From Parazoarcus communis SWub3 = DSM 12120 (GTDB lineage: Bacteria > Pseudomonadota > Gammaproteobacteria > Burkholderiales > Rhodocyclaceae), in the NCBI RefSeq assembly GCF_003226565.1, contig NZ_QKOE01000015.1, positions 50,707 through 114,706 of the forward strand: a stretch of DNA of 64,000 nucleotides, read 5' to 3'. A model generated the notes under the pieces. That model saw only the letters and a program-made list of their open reading frames with translations, was not told where the DNA came from and ran no database searches. This document shows positions 17,990 through 26,814 of this stretch, in pieces (position 1 is the first letter of the stretch; each line of letters begins with the position of its first letter). A program made the position numbers and the translations under genes.

Positions 17990-19957
17990 GTGACTGAGGA
18001 AGACGAGGACAAGACGGTGGTGCTTGGGGGCGCCGCAGCGGCCCAGGCTTCAGCGGCAAAACCGGTTGTGGAAAGTTCGCACAATGCGCTGCCAGTCGGC
18101 ACGCTCCTGGGCGAGTTCGAACTGATCGGACTGGTCGGTGAGGGAGGCTTCGGCATCGTCTACCTGGCGCAGGATCACTCTCTGGAGCGAAAGGTTGCGC
18201 TCAAGGAGTACATGCCGGCCTCACTGGCGTCGCGTGCAGGTGACGCGACTGTCTCGGTGCGCTCTGAACGCCATCGCGAAACTTTCGAGATTGGTCGCCG
18301 CAGCTTCGTCAACGAGGCGCGACTGCTGGCTCAGTTCGATCATCCCGCGCTGGTCAAGGTCTATCGTTTCTGGGAAGCAAACGGCACGGCCTACATGGCC
18401 ATGCCCTATTATGACGGACGTACCCTGCGAGATGTGTTGAGGGCGCGTGGCGGATTGCCGGACGAAAGCTGGATCCGCAAGGTGCTGGCGCCGGTGATCG
18501 ATGCGCTGGAGCTGATCCACCGCGAGAAATGTTTCCACCGTGATGTTGCACCTGACAACATCATGCTGTTGCGTGACGACCGTCCGGTTTTGCTCGATTT
18601 TGGTGCGGCGCGACGGGTCATTGGTGATATGACGCAAGCCCTGACCGTGATCCTGAAGCCGGGTTATGCACCGATCGAGCAATACGCCGAGATGCCGGGC
18701 ATGCAACAAGGGCCGTGGACCGACGTTTATGCGCTGGCAGCGGTGATCCACTTCATGATCACTGGCCGCACGCCACCACCGTCGGTGGGGCGGATGATGC
18801 AGGACAGCTACCAGCCGCTGGCGCAACTGGTGGCGGGAAAATACAGCGACACTTTCCTGCGGGGCGTCGACCGGTGTTTGAGCGTCAAGGCGGAGGACCG
18901 ACCGCAGGATATGGCGCAAATGCGCGAGTTGCTTGGCTGGAGTCTCGACTCGCCACTGTTTGCCACCACTGCCGCTCCGACGAACGAGGCCGCTACGCGC
19001 ATTGTCGCTGCGCCTGACCCGTTGCCTGCTTCCAGTGGCACGTCAGGTACGGGCCGTCCTGCACTTTACGCGATCGGCGGTGCCGTGCTGGTCGCGACGC
19101 TTGGGGTAGGGTACTGGTGGTTGTCGCGCGAACCTGTCGCACCGCCGCCATCAGTTGCCGAGGTGCAGCCCGCTACGCCGTCGCCGGCTGCGGTCGTTAC
19201 GCCTCCTGCACTACCGCGACCGCCTGCTCCGACGCTGGCCGCGGCGTTTCAGTCGGTAGTCGATTTCGCTGCACCGGACATGGCACCCACGCTCGAGGTG
19301 CCGGCGTCGGTGGTCGCCGGCACCGACCATCTCACGCTCAAGCTCGAGAGCCGGGTCTCCGGACATCTGTACCTGCTGTTGTGGGACACGGGCGATGATC
19401 GGGTGTACCGTTTGTTTCCCAATGATGCCGACGTCGACAGCCTGATCGGGGCGGGCAATAACTTTCATATTCCGCGCAGCCATCTGCGCATGCCATGGAC
19501 CTACCCGGCGCAGCATCCGGTGGGAGAGTGGCGTGTTCTTGCTGTCGTGTCGGAGCAGGCGCGCGATTTTTCCACCTCGCTGCTCAGGCAGGACGGAGAT
19601 CTGCTGAGCGCCAGCCGTGCCGACCTGGAGACGGGGCTGGCGGGAGGCGCCAGCATTGCAGCCTTGCTGGGTGAGCCAAAATGTACGCCCGATGCGGCGT
19701 GTTCGGGGCGCTTTGGTGTGGCAGCGGCCGTGGTGACCGAAACCTTGCCCGTACCCGTACAGGCGCCGGTCGTCGCACCCAGGCCAGCAGCTCAAGCTAC
19801 TCCCACGCCGCGTCCAAGGGCTCAAGCGCAACCCGTTGCCCCTCCGGTGCGTGAACGTCCGGCCGCAGCGAACAAGGGAGACGACGCAACGGCGGCCGAG
19901 CGTGAGTACATGCAGCAACTCAACAAGGATCTCGACCGCCTGCTGCAGGGACAGTAA
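17990..19957 (+). CDS. ppkA: PpkA-type membrane Ser/Thr kinase of the T6SS
   Basis: A protein of about 655 residues from a GTG at 17990 with AGGA upstream. The kinase domain has the glycine loop GEGGFG at 50-55, Lys72, HRD at 183-185 and DFG at 203-205. The catalytic loop reads HRDVAPDN, lacking the usual lysine, as in other T6SS kinases with HRDxSPDN. A membrane helix at about 358-378 is followed by a Pro/Ala-rich linker and a DUF4384-like periplasmic domain (about 425-520), then a second low-complexity tail. PpkA phosphorylates the FHA protein to switch the system on. It is the last gene of the rightward block and converges with the barrel protein gene. Confidence 0.92.
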   Translation: MTEEDEDKTVVLGGAAAAQASAAKPVVESSHNALPVGTLLGEFELIGLVGEGGFGIVYLAQDHSLERKVALKEYMPASLASRAGDATVSVRSERHRETFEIGRRSFVNEARLLAQFDHPALVKVYRFWEANGTAYMAMPYYDGRTLRDVLRARGGLPDESWIRKVLAPVIDALELIHREKCFHRDVAPDNIMLLRDDRPVLLDFGAARRVIGDMTQALTVILKPGYAPIEQYAEMPGMQQGPWTDVYALAAVIHFMITGRTPPPSVGRMMQDSYQPLAQLVAGKYSDTFLRGVDRCLSVKAEDRPQDMAQMRELLGWSLDSPLFATTAAPTNEAATRIVAAPDPLPASSGTSGTGRPALYAIGGAVLVATLGVGYWWLSREPVAPPPSVAEVQPATPSPAAVVTPPALPRPPAPTLAAAFQSVVDFAAPDMAPTLEVPASVVAGTDHLTLKLESRVSGHLYLLLWDTGDDRVYRLFPNDADVDSLIGAGNNFHIPRSHLRMPWTYPAQHPVGEWRVLAVVSEQARDFSTSLLRQDGDLLSASRADLETGLAGGASIAALLGEPKCTPDAACSGRFGVAAAVVTETLPVPVQAPVVAPRPAAQATPTPRPRAQAQPVAPPVRERPAAANKGDDATAAEREYMQQLNKDLDRLLQGQ

Positions 19958-19983
19958 GCGGACCTTCAGGGCCCGCGTGTCGG

Positions 19984-21219
19984 TCAGAACCAGTAACTGC
20001 CGCTCAAGGTGACCGTGTTGGTGTCACGGCCATGAAGGTAGCGCAGGCCAAAGCGCATGAAGTTCTTCGATAGGTCGCCGCTACGGTTGGTGCCGACCGA
20101 TACGCCGATTTCCTGGGTGTTATCAACGAAGAACTTGGTGCCGCCGGTGTAGCGCGTGTCGACCAGCGAATACTCCACCGCCAGCGGCAAGCCTGCCAGA
20201 TTGACTGCCTGCGACAGCATCACGCCGTTACGCAGCGCCCAGGTCTTGATGTCCGGATCGAACGAGTAGTCGCCGAACGAGACCTTGGTCGTCTTGTGGT
20301 AGCCAGCCATGTTGCCGATGACCAGATCCATGCTGCCCAGTGGGATGTGATAGGTGCTGGATACCCCCACCGAGTAAAGCCCCGCCACCGATGCCAGGTC
20401 CGCCGAGCCGGTGACTGCATAGCGCAGGCTGGGGGTGAGTGACCATCGGCTGCTGACGGGCAGACGGTACGCCACACCCAGGCCGCCGTGGTAGGACGCA
20501 GCACCAGCCACTTTCACCTGAGTCAGCGAGCCCGACAGCGTGAACACCCGCCCTGGGACCTCGGTGGACCGCCATGCCCGTGATAGCGGCAGATTCGTCA
20601 CTTCGCCCTTCTTGCCATCGATATCCATCGATCCCCAGGAAGCCCCCATCGAGAGGTTGGGGCTGTCGGCCGTATTCCCCTGAATCTCGCGCAGGGTGTC
20701 GGACATCGCGGCATCGAAGTCGGCCGCCGCGGCGCTGGGGATTATGCCGCCAGGACCGGCGATCGGGCTGTTTGGCGAGTTTTCGGCCTGATACTTGAGG
20801 ATGCTGGCCAGAATGCCGCTCTTCTTCAGATAGTCCACCAGCATGTCGCTGGAGTCATCCCGGTCGACGCCCTCGAACATCAGATCGACGCCCAGCGCGG
20901 CGATGCGGAAACGCAAGGCACTACCCGAGTCCTCGAAATCGAACTGGATGGGGAGCGAATTGAAATTGACCGTGGCTGACGCGATCGACTCGGAATTGTA
21001 GCTGGGGACAATCGATGAAAATGATGCGTCGTTGAGCAGGTCGAAGAACTTCTCGGCGGTGTTCTCGCAGCGCGTGCCTTCTTCCACGGTCTCGGTCTGG
21101 GACACGAATACGCTCAGCAATACGCCGTAGTTCTTGTTGTTGCACACGGCGCTGGCCGTCATGGGCAGCGCAGCACCCGCCAGCAGGGCGGCATGAAGGA
21201 GGCTTTTCTTGGCAGGCAT
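19984..21219 (-). CDS. Outer-membrane beta-barrel protein in T6SS locus, function unknown
   Basis: A 411-residue exported protein. It has a signal peptide (basic start, hydrophobic core, cleavage after TASA near residue 24) and an N-terminal domain of about 170 residues without recognised motifs. The C-terminal half consists of alternating amphipathic strands and ends in SGSYWF, the terminal aromatic typical of barrels inserted by the BAM complex. I recognise no named family. It is the last gene of the leftward block that includes the phosphatase and FHA genes, and it sits next to ppkA. It might be an envelope sensor or a surface protein. The barrel assignment is firmer than any function. Confidence 0.75.
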   Translation of the reverse strand: MPAKKSLLHAALLAGAALPMTASAVCNNKNYGVLLSVFVSQTETVEEGTRCENTAEKFFDLLNDASFSSIVPSYNSESIASATVNFNSLPIQFDFEDSGSALRFRIAALGVDLMFEGVDRDDSSDMLVDYLKKSGILASILKYQAENSPNSPIAGPGGIIPSAAAADFDAAMSDTLREIQGNTADSPNLSMGASWGSMDIDGKKGEVTNLPLSRAWRSTEVPGRVFTLSGSLTQVKVAGAASYHGGLGVAYRLPVSSRWSLTPSLRYAVTGSADLASVAGLYSVGVSSTYHIPLGSMDLVIGNMAGYHKTTKVSFGDYSFDPDIKTWALRNGVMLSQAVNLAGLPLAVEYSLVDTRYTGGTKFFVDNTQEIGVSVGTNRSGDLSKNFMRFGLRYLHGRDTNTVTLSGSYWF

Positions 21220-21268
21220 GGATGCACGACTCCGATCAGGATGAGTTGGCGCGAGAGCTACAGCTTTG

Positions 21269-21922
21269 TCATACTTCGACGCGAGTCTTGTTCTTGGCCT
21301 CGATGGTTACCCGTTGCACGTTGGCTGGAATTTTTGGATCTGCCACCCGAACATGGAGGACCTGGCCGTTGCCGGCACGTTCCGAGGTCTCGGTCAGGGT
21401 GACTGGAGAGGCACTGGCGTTCTTGCTGGTGGGCGCTGCGGCAATGGTCATATCGATGGTCTCGCCGCGTTCGGTGGCGGTCTTGCGGGCATAGGCTTCG
21501 AGTTTGGCCATGGCTTCGCGACCCTCTTTGGTGTCGACCTGGCTCAAAGGAATGTCCACCGAGACCGACTTGAACGCCGACACGGTTTCGGTCTTGTTGG
21601 CCTTGACGTCGACAACCTTGACCTGTTCGGTCTTTACCGGACTGACGGTTGCGCCCTGTACTACGGTCACCGCCTCGGTGGCGCGACGGGCTTCCTCGAT
21701 TTCGGCGTTGCGTGCCTTCATGTAGCCGATCAGGCCGCCGACCAGTGCGCCGGCTGCACAGCCACCACCCGCATCGTTCTCGGTCATGGTGGCAAGCAGC
21801 GCACCGGCAGCGCAGCCGATGGCGGCGCCGATGCCAGCGCTTTCGGTTTTGCTGTCCATTGTGCCGCAACCGTTCAACGCCAGGATCGCGGCCAGGGGCA
21901 AGAGGGTGGTCTGGATTCTCAT
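21269..21922 (-). CDS. Glycine-zipper lipoprotein
   Basis: A 217-residue lipoprotein from the ATG at 21922, with AGGA eight bases upstream. The signal sequence ends in a lipobox LNGC. A glycine-zipper region follows (GIGAAIGCAAGALLA, then GCAAGALVGGLIGY), a membrane-associating motif of small outer-membrane lipoproteins. The rest is predicted soluble and resembles an OmpA-less periplasmic domain. It lies between pppA and the barrel gene, so a role in the envelope side of T6SS signalling is possible but not shown. Upstream in-frame starts to 22039 overlap pppA and are rejected. Confidence 0.8.
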   Translation of the reverse strand: MRIQTTLLPLAAILALNGCGTMDSKTESAGIGAAIGCAAGALLATMTENDAGGGCAAGALVGGLIGYMKARNAEIEEARRATEAVTVVQGATVSPVKTEQVKVVDVKANKTETVSAFKSVSVDIPLSQVDTKEGREAMAKLEAYARKTATERGETIDMTIAAAPTSKNASASPVTLTETSERAGNGQVLHVRVADPKIPANVQRVTIEAKNKTRVEV

Positions 21923-21953
21923 GGTAAGTGTCCTGTCTGATGACGTCTGGAGA

Positions 21954-22784
21954 TCAGATCCGCAAAACAGTGGTTGGGCCTTCCGAAATAAGTGCGCGTA
22001 CTGCGATCGCAGTGTAGTTGTCGCTACGGGCTGTGTCATGCTCGGCGATGATCAGGGCCATGCGTTCAAGCCAGTCGGCGCTCGACTGGCTGTCGTGCAG
22101 GCAGGTCAGCATGTTGGCTTCGTCGACATACTCCCACCAGCCATCGGTGCAGATCAGGAATGCGTCGTCTGCCTCGAGCGGTAGTGGCGTACCCGAGACG
22201 TCGAGCGTCAAGCCCTCTTCGTGACCGATGGCCGAGGTCAGCAGGCTGCGTTGTGGATGCGTCCGGATCATGTCCGGATTGCCATAACCGGCGTCTATCA
22301 TGCCTTGCACCAGACTGTGATCGCGGGTCTGGTGCAGCACCTGTCCGTTACGGAATAGATAGATGCGGGTGTCGCCGACATGGCTCCACACCGCATTGCC
22401 TGCCAGCAGGTCGATCAGCAGTACTGCAGCGGTGGCATGCATGTTGTCGCCTTCGGGGTGTGCGCGCTTCTCGCCCATGACCGCCTGCTGGGCGGCTTCG
22501 AGCAGTCCTGTGGCCTGTACGTCGTCCACCGCCTGGGCTTGGGAGAAGCGTTCGAGCACGGTGCTGACGACGATCTGTGCGGCTCGATCACCACTGCCGT
22601 GTCCGCCGGCACCATCCGACACCACCCAGCAACCTGCCTGTTCCGAATGCCAGTAACCGCAAGCATCCTCGTTGCGTGAGCGACGGCCGATGCGTGAAAC
22701 ATAGGCGGTTTCCAGGGTCAGTGCTGGAAGGGCGTCACTGGCAGAGGCTGAAGCCGCCTGTACCTCTTCATGGTCTAGGCTCAT
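21954..22784 (-). CDS. pppA: PppA, PP2C-type phosphatase of the T6SS
   Basis: A 276-residue PP2C-family protein phosphatase. Metal-binding motifs are visible: RRSRNEDACGY, the WVVSDGAGGHGSGD block, the CTDGWWEYV block and the C-terminal SDNYTAIAVRA. It should remove phosphate from the FHA protein and return the secretion system to rest, opposing PpkA. The ATG at 22784 overlaps the FHA stop as ATGA, so translation is coupled to its probable substrate. An in-frame ATG at 22913 would lie inside the FHA gene and is not used. Confidence 0.94.
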   Translation of the reverse strand: MSLDHEEVQAASASASDALPALTLETAYVSRIGRRSRNEDACGYWHSEQAGCWVVSDGAGGHGSGDRAAQIVVSTVLERFSQAQAVDDVQATGLLEAAQQAVMGEKRAHPEGDNMHATAAVLLIDLLAGNAVWSHVGDTRIYLFRNGQVLHQTRDHSLVQGMIDAGYGNPDMIRTHPQRSLLTSAIGHEEGLTLDVSGTPLPLEADDAFLICTDGWWEYVDEANMLTCLHDSQSSADWLERMALIIAEHDTARSDNYTAIAVRALISEGPTTVLRI

Positions 22785-24538
22785 TGTTGTGTGTCCTGCA
22801 ACTGGGCGATCTGCGCTTCGTAGGCTTTGAGGAATTCGCGTCCAAACAAGGTATGGAAATCGTCCTCGGCTTCGCGCGAAATGTCCTGGTAGCGCTGCTC
22901 GTATAGATCCCAAAGCCGGGCTTTTCGATTGGCCGGCAGCACGCTGTCAAGCAGGCTGCGGCTGGTGAGTCGTGCTTCGAGTTCCTCCGGCGTAAAACGT
23001 GCAAGCACGCTCGCCAGCGCCGCCCGCATGCCGGCCATGAAGCCGATCTGGTGCGCACGCAGATCGTCGTAGGCATCACGCATTGCCTCGTTTGGTCCCA
23101 TGAATCCCTTGCCCTGCGGTAGCAATAGCTGCGTCAGTGCAAAGTCGACATCGGGCGAGAACTTCAGAGGGTTGTTGTTCTTGCTGACGATCATGGTGAC
23201 ATCGGCTCGGACTTCACGTTTGGTCGCAGCACGTGCGATCAGCAACTCGACCGTACCTTGCACGGCTTCACGCAATATCATGCCGACCTGCTCCATCAGC
23301 GCGGGAGTCAGACCGTCGGGTGGTTTGAGCGCGGGCAGGCCGATGCCACGAACGAATGCGGCCAGTAGTGCATCGGTGCCGATATCACTGGGTGTAGCGG
23401 TCACAGTGGTGGACGGAATCGCTGCTGCAGGTGAAGGCGGGACAGGCTGCTGGTTTGGCTCTGCGGCGGTCGCTTTGGCCGAGACGATCAGGGTTGGTGC
23501 TTCACGCGAGGGATCTGGTGTCGCGATGTCTGATGCTGCGACAGCAGGCGTTGCCGATACAGGCTGAGGCAGTACAGCGCCGGTGTTCGACCATGACACC
23601 ACGCCTCCCTGGGGGGCTTGTGGTACCGAGAGCCGGTTTGCTGGTGTAGTGGCGGATGACGTTTCTGCCCGTGCCAGAGGCGGCGTGAAGGCATCGTTTA
23701 GTAGGGGGGAGTCATGGCGCAGCACATCGCCGGCCGCGGCCGGCGATGTGCTGGCGCCAAACAGCGCCAGCGGGTCCATAGGCGAGGAGACGGCTGGCTG
23801 CGGGGCGTGGGCGGGGTCGCCCAGCGGTGATCCGAAGAAGGGGTCTTGTGTCAGGGCACTGCCTGAAAGCCCAAACAGGGCATCGAGCGAACTGGCCTCT
23901 GCTGGACGGGCAAGATCGCCGATTCCGAGCGGGTCGAGTGCGGTGGGTGCGACAGGTCGGGGTATGTGTCGCGGTACGGCGAAAGCGCTGAAGGGGTCGT
24001 CGGTTGCTGGTGAGGTGGATGGGGCCTGGGGAGGGGATGCCGCACCGGTCCCGGCAAAGACCGCGAACGGATCGTCCGAATGGGCGGCAGCAGGCGGTGC
24101 GGCAGGTGCGAACAAGGGGGGCGGCTGTAATGAGGGCGTGGCAGATGGCGCACTGCCAAACAAGCCCAGTGGATCGGTGCCTGCCCCGATGTTCGGCAGC
24201 GTATCTCCACCAAAGCCGGTGACATCGCGTGTGATCGTGACGCGCAAGGTGTAGTCGCCAACCCCCAGTTCGTCTCCGTCCCGCAATGTGGCCTGGCTGC
24301 CCTTGCCCAAGGGCCGGCCATTGATGCTGGTGGGATTGCCGCCGTGATCGATCAGGATGTACCGCATGCCGTCGAACTGGATCTGGGCCTGCATGCGGGA
24401 GATATGACGGTCCGGGTCGGGTAGCGCAAGGGTGTTGCTGTCGTCACGACCAATCGTGCCACCACGCTCGTCGAAATCGTGCGTGATCGGCGCGCTGGGT
24501 GGCGCGCCGTTGAAATGAAGTACCGAGATGCGTAGCAC
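22781..24538 (-). CDS. fha: FHA-domain T6SS regulator (Fha/TagH)
   Basis: A 585-residue TagH/ImpI-type protein. The N-terminal FHA domain (residues ~1-105) has the phosphothreonine-binding GRDDSN and HISRMQAQI motifs. A long Pro/Ala/Ser-rich linker with repeated DPFxxF-like segments (about 120-370) follows. The C-terminal ~190 residues are the conserved VasC-type domain (GIGLPALKPPDGLTPALMEQ, then FMGPNEAMRDAYDDL). In P. aeruginosa the FHA protein is the PpkA substrate that triggers assembly. Its stop overlaps the pppA start, and it follows the TIGR02270-like gene by 18 bases. Confidence 0.93.
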   Translation of the reverse strand: MLRISVLHFNGAPPSAPITHDFDERGGTIGRDDSNTLALPDPDRHISRMQAQIQFDGMRYILIDHGGNPTSINGRPLGKGSQATLRDGDELGVGDYTLRVTITRDVTGFGGDTLPNIGAGTDPLGLFGSAPSATPSLQPPPLFAPAAPPAAAHSDDPFAVFAGTGAASPPQAPSTSPATDDPFSAFAVPRHIPRPVAPTALDPLGIGDLARPAEASSLDALFGLSGSALTQDPFFGSPLGDPAHAPQPAVSSPMDPLALFGASTSPAAAGDVLRHDSPLLNDAFTPPLARAETSSATTPANRLSVPQAPQGGVVSWSNTGAVLPQPVSATPAVAASDIATPDPSREAPTLIVSAKATAAEPNQQPVPPSPAAAIPSTTVTATPSDIGTDALLAAFVRGIGLPALKPPDGLTPALMEQVGMILREAVQGTVELLIARAATKREVRADVTMIVSKNNNPLKFSPDVDFALTQLLLPQGKGFMGPNEAMRDAYDDLRAHQIGFMAGMRAALASVLARFTPEELEARLTSRSLLDSVLPANRKARLWDLYEQRYQDISREAEDDFHTLFGREFLKAYEAQIAQLQDTQQ

Positions 24539-24556
24539 CGTATTGTCTCCAGGAAA

Positions 24557-25777
24557 TCAGATGACCGGCGGTGGAGGGATGAGACGGGCGCCAGCCAGCG
24601 CGGCCCGCATGCCGAAATCCCAGCGTGCTGCCAGATCGATGACTGTTTGTGCGGCGGATGATAGCGAGGACGAGATCTCGTGCCCGCGGCACCAGCGGCT
24701 GCCGCCTCGCCAATGGGGCTCGAAGCGGGACCAGAGCTGCCGTGCGCGGTTCAGATCGGGTAGCCATACCTCATCGGCAAATTCGCGTTCGAACTCGTCT
24801 GCGTCGTCCCTGGGGGCAAGTGTCCGGCGTGTGCCATTGACGTCCAGACCGGTCACGCGCTGGAAGGCACCAGCCGCCGCCGCCGCGGTTGCCGGGTCGG
24901 CATCGGACAGGGTTTCGACCAGTTGCGCAAGTGCGTCGGGGTGCCCCGCGCGTGCCAGCAGACTGCAGCGTTGAGGTCCGGGAAGCTTGTTCAGGCCTTG
25001 TTGCCAGATCGGGCCAGGTGGCTGACGGGTCAGGGCGGCATGCCAGCTCAGTCCGAAAGTGTCTCCATGCTCGGCGAGTTTGTGCACGAAGGGCTCGACC
25101 CAGGGTTCGTTGCACCAGCATGCGGCGCTCAGCACACTGTCCCGCAGCGCCGGCGAGTCCGTCTGCAGGCGCGCGGCGTAGGGCAGCTTCAGTGCTTGCA
25201 CACGCTCAGCGGGAAGGTGGGGCAGCACTTGCCAGGCCTGTCGGGCAAGATCGGGGTCGTCCAGCGCTAGCAGTCCGAACAGGGTCGCATCGTCGCAGTC
25301 GAGCTTGCGCTGCGTGGCCAGGATTGCCGCTGCGGCAACCGCCTGGGCCGGGCTGCGGAGATTGCGTAGCGCAGCAGCCAGTGCGTTGATCGTGCCGGGC
25401 TGTGGGGTGATGGCCAGCGCATCGCGTAGTCCGGGCAGGCGTGCGGCGGATGCGCAGTGGAAGGCCTCGACCACCTCGGCCACCGCGCGTGTGCTCCCGC
25501 TGCGCAACAGTGCGCAGGCTGCGGCGAACACCTCATCCCGGTCGTCGGATTGCAAACCCTCGCCCAACAGTTCGTGGGTGGCTTCAGCGGCGACGGCCAC
25601 GCCTTGCAGATGCGCCTCGATGCGTTCCTGCAGCTGCTGCAGGTCCGGTATCGTGAGCGTGTCCGAGTAGAGGCCATGACGTCGGCGCCCCCACAGGTAG
25701 GCGAGCTCCTCGGCGTGGCTGATGACGAGCGCCGGCATGAAGTTGCGTTGCCGGCGCAGGGGAGCAATCATGACCAT
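24557..25777 (-). CDS. TIGR02270-like T6SS-associated helical-repeat protein
   Basis: A protein of about 406 residues, starting at the ATG at 25777 or the one at 25771. It is rich in Ala/Leu helices that recur about every 30-35 residues from position ~60 to ~300 (for example ALAAALRNLRSPAQAVAAAA and LLALDDPDLARQAWQVLPHL), a HEAT-like pattern. A distinct C-terminal region has WLPDLNRARQLWSRFEPHW. This matches my memory of the TIGR02270 family, found almost only in T6SS loci and of unknown role. Its place between the effector/immunity genes and fha suggests a scaffold or loading function, by inference. The ORF upstream of 25777 is antisense-like and rejected. Confidence 0.75.
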   Translation of the reverse strand: MVMIAPLRRQRNFMPALVISHAEELAYLWGRRRHGLYSDTLTIPDLQQLQERIEAHLQGVAVAAEATHELLGEGLQSDDRDEVFAAACALLRSGSTRAVAEVVEAFHCASAARLPGLRDALAITPQPGTINALAAALRNLRSPAQAVAAAAILATQRKLDCDDATLFGLLALDDPDLARQAWQVLPHLPAERVQALKLPYAARLQTDSPALRDSVLSAACWCNEPWVEPFVHKLAEHGDTFGLSWHAALTRQPPGPIWQQGLNKLPGPQRCSLLARAGHPDALAQLVETLSDADPATAAAAAGAFQRVTGLDVNGTRRTLAPRDDADEFEREFADEVWLPDLNRARQLWSRFEPHWRGGSRWCRGHEISSSLSSAAQTVIDLAARWDFGMRAALAGARLIPPPPVI

Positions 25778-25779
25778 GA

Positions 25780-26208
25780 TCAGTTGATTGCGACTGTTCC
25801 GGCGCGGATGCGCTGTGTGCCCCGGGCGCGGAGCAGGACATCCTCGCCGCGCAACATCGCCCGGCCGTCTGCACGCAGATCCAGGGTTGCGTCGCCGCAC
25901 TTCAGCGTCAGGACCTCGGTGGCCTCCAGGGTCAGCCGGGCTTGAGGCGCAGGGGGGCGATAAGGACCCACGCGGCCGAGCACGATGCCACGGCCTCCCG
26001 CGTCCGGCGTCAGCGTCAGCACCTCGTCTCCACACTGCAGGGTCATGCCCTGGCCGTTCTCGAGCCAGTCGCAGTTGAAACTGTGTCCTTCGGTCGTGGC
26101 GACGGTCAGCGTACCGTCGTCGGCGATGGCAGTCAGCCGGGCGCGTTGCGTGCCAGACATCGGGCTCGCGGTGGGGCGTGCAAAGGCAAGAACCTTCTGG
26201 CGTGGCAT
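25780..26208 (-). CDS. DUF6484-like T6SS-associated protein
   Basis: A small protein of 142 residues from the ATG at 26208. The first ~85 residues form a beta-rich domain (ARLTAIADDGTLTV, a Trp-Leu-Glu turn, then GDEVLTLTPDAGGRGIVLGRV). The C-terminal ~50 residues are strand repeats LTLKCGDATLDLRADGRAML resembling a VgrG spike tail. I place it with the DUF6484 proteins of T6SS loci, from memory and with moderate confidence. A spike-like fold near a VgrG operon suggests a tip or effector-loading part. It lies between the immunity candidate and the HEAT-like gene, three bases from the latter. Confidence 0.65.
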   Translation of the reverse strand: MPRQKVLAFARPTASPMSGTQRARLTAIADDGTLTVATTEGHSFNCDWLENGQGMTLQCGDEVLTLTPDAGGRGIVLGRVGPYRPPAPQARLTLEATEVLTLKCGDATLDLRADGRAMLRGEDVLLRARGTQRIRAGTVAIN

Positions 26209-26234
26209 GGTGGATGTCCTTGGCGTGTTGGCGT

Positions 26235-26795
26235 TCAGCCCACCCACTGATCGGGCGGCAGAAAGCTCAGGGTGTCGAATCCGGCAGCGATCAGGCCGTC
26301 CCTGACCTGCTGATCGACCATGATCGCGCTGACCGATTCGCCGAGGCGGAACATGTGCGCCCCCGCGATACGGTCGGGTGCGACCACCAGGTGATCGATG
26401 TCGGCGGAAATCATCCGCTCCGGGCTGCCGGGCGCAAACCGCGTCTGCTGCAGGTCGGCTGCCGCGATGACGCCGATCAGGTTGAAGGCGAGGTAGTCGT
26501 CGATGATCTTGCCGCTACGCGAGTCGGTCAGCTCGACCGGATAGACGTCGAGGTTGCTGACGCCAAGCTGGCAGAGTGCCTGATGCAGGCGCGCAGTCAT
26601 CATGGGCAAGGGGGTTTCCCACAACTCGGCGAGTACGCTCTGGGCATCGCTGACGACGGTCGCCCGCAAGGGCGTTTCGGGCTCGTCGTCGAAGCGCTCG
26701 CCGCCGTTCCAGAAACGGAAGGGATCGTCGTCACGGTATTCGATGCGCGCGATGAAGCCCTCCGCAGGGTCGAAGCATTTGAGAATGTAGTACAT
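26235..26795 (-). CDS. DUF1629/Imm11-type immunity protein candidate
   Basis: A 186-residue cytosolic protein with no signal sequence. The C-terminal half has the DUF1629 pattern: DDYLAFNLIGVIAAADL, then IDHLVVAPDRIAGAHMFRL and a terminal DGLIAAGFDTLSF segment. This domain is known from polymorphic-toxin immunity proteins (Imm11 class). It begins 19 bases after the nuclease effector gene and is transcribed with it, the classical effector-immunity arrangement. The N-terminal half (EYRDDDPFRFWNGGERFD) looks lineage-specific. The pairing is inferred from position and family, not from direct evidence of binding. Confidence 0.75.
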   Translation of the reverse strand: MYYILKCFDPAEGFIARIEYRDDDPFRFWNGGERFDDEPETPLRATVVSDAQSVLAELWETPLPMMTARLHQALCQLGVSNLDVYPVELTDSRSGKIIDDYLAFNLIGVIAAADLQQTRFAPGSPERMISADIDHLVVAPDRIAGAHMFRLGESVSAIMVDQQVRDGLIAAGFDTLSFLPPDQWVG

Positions 26796-26814
26796 CGTCT
26801 GTTACGTCTCCGTC

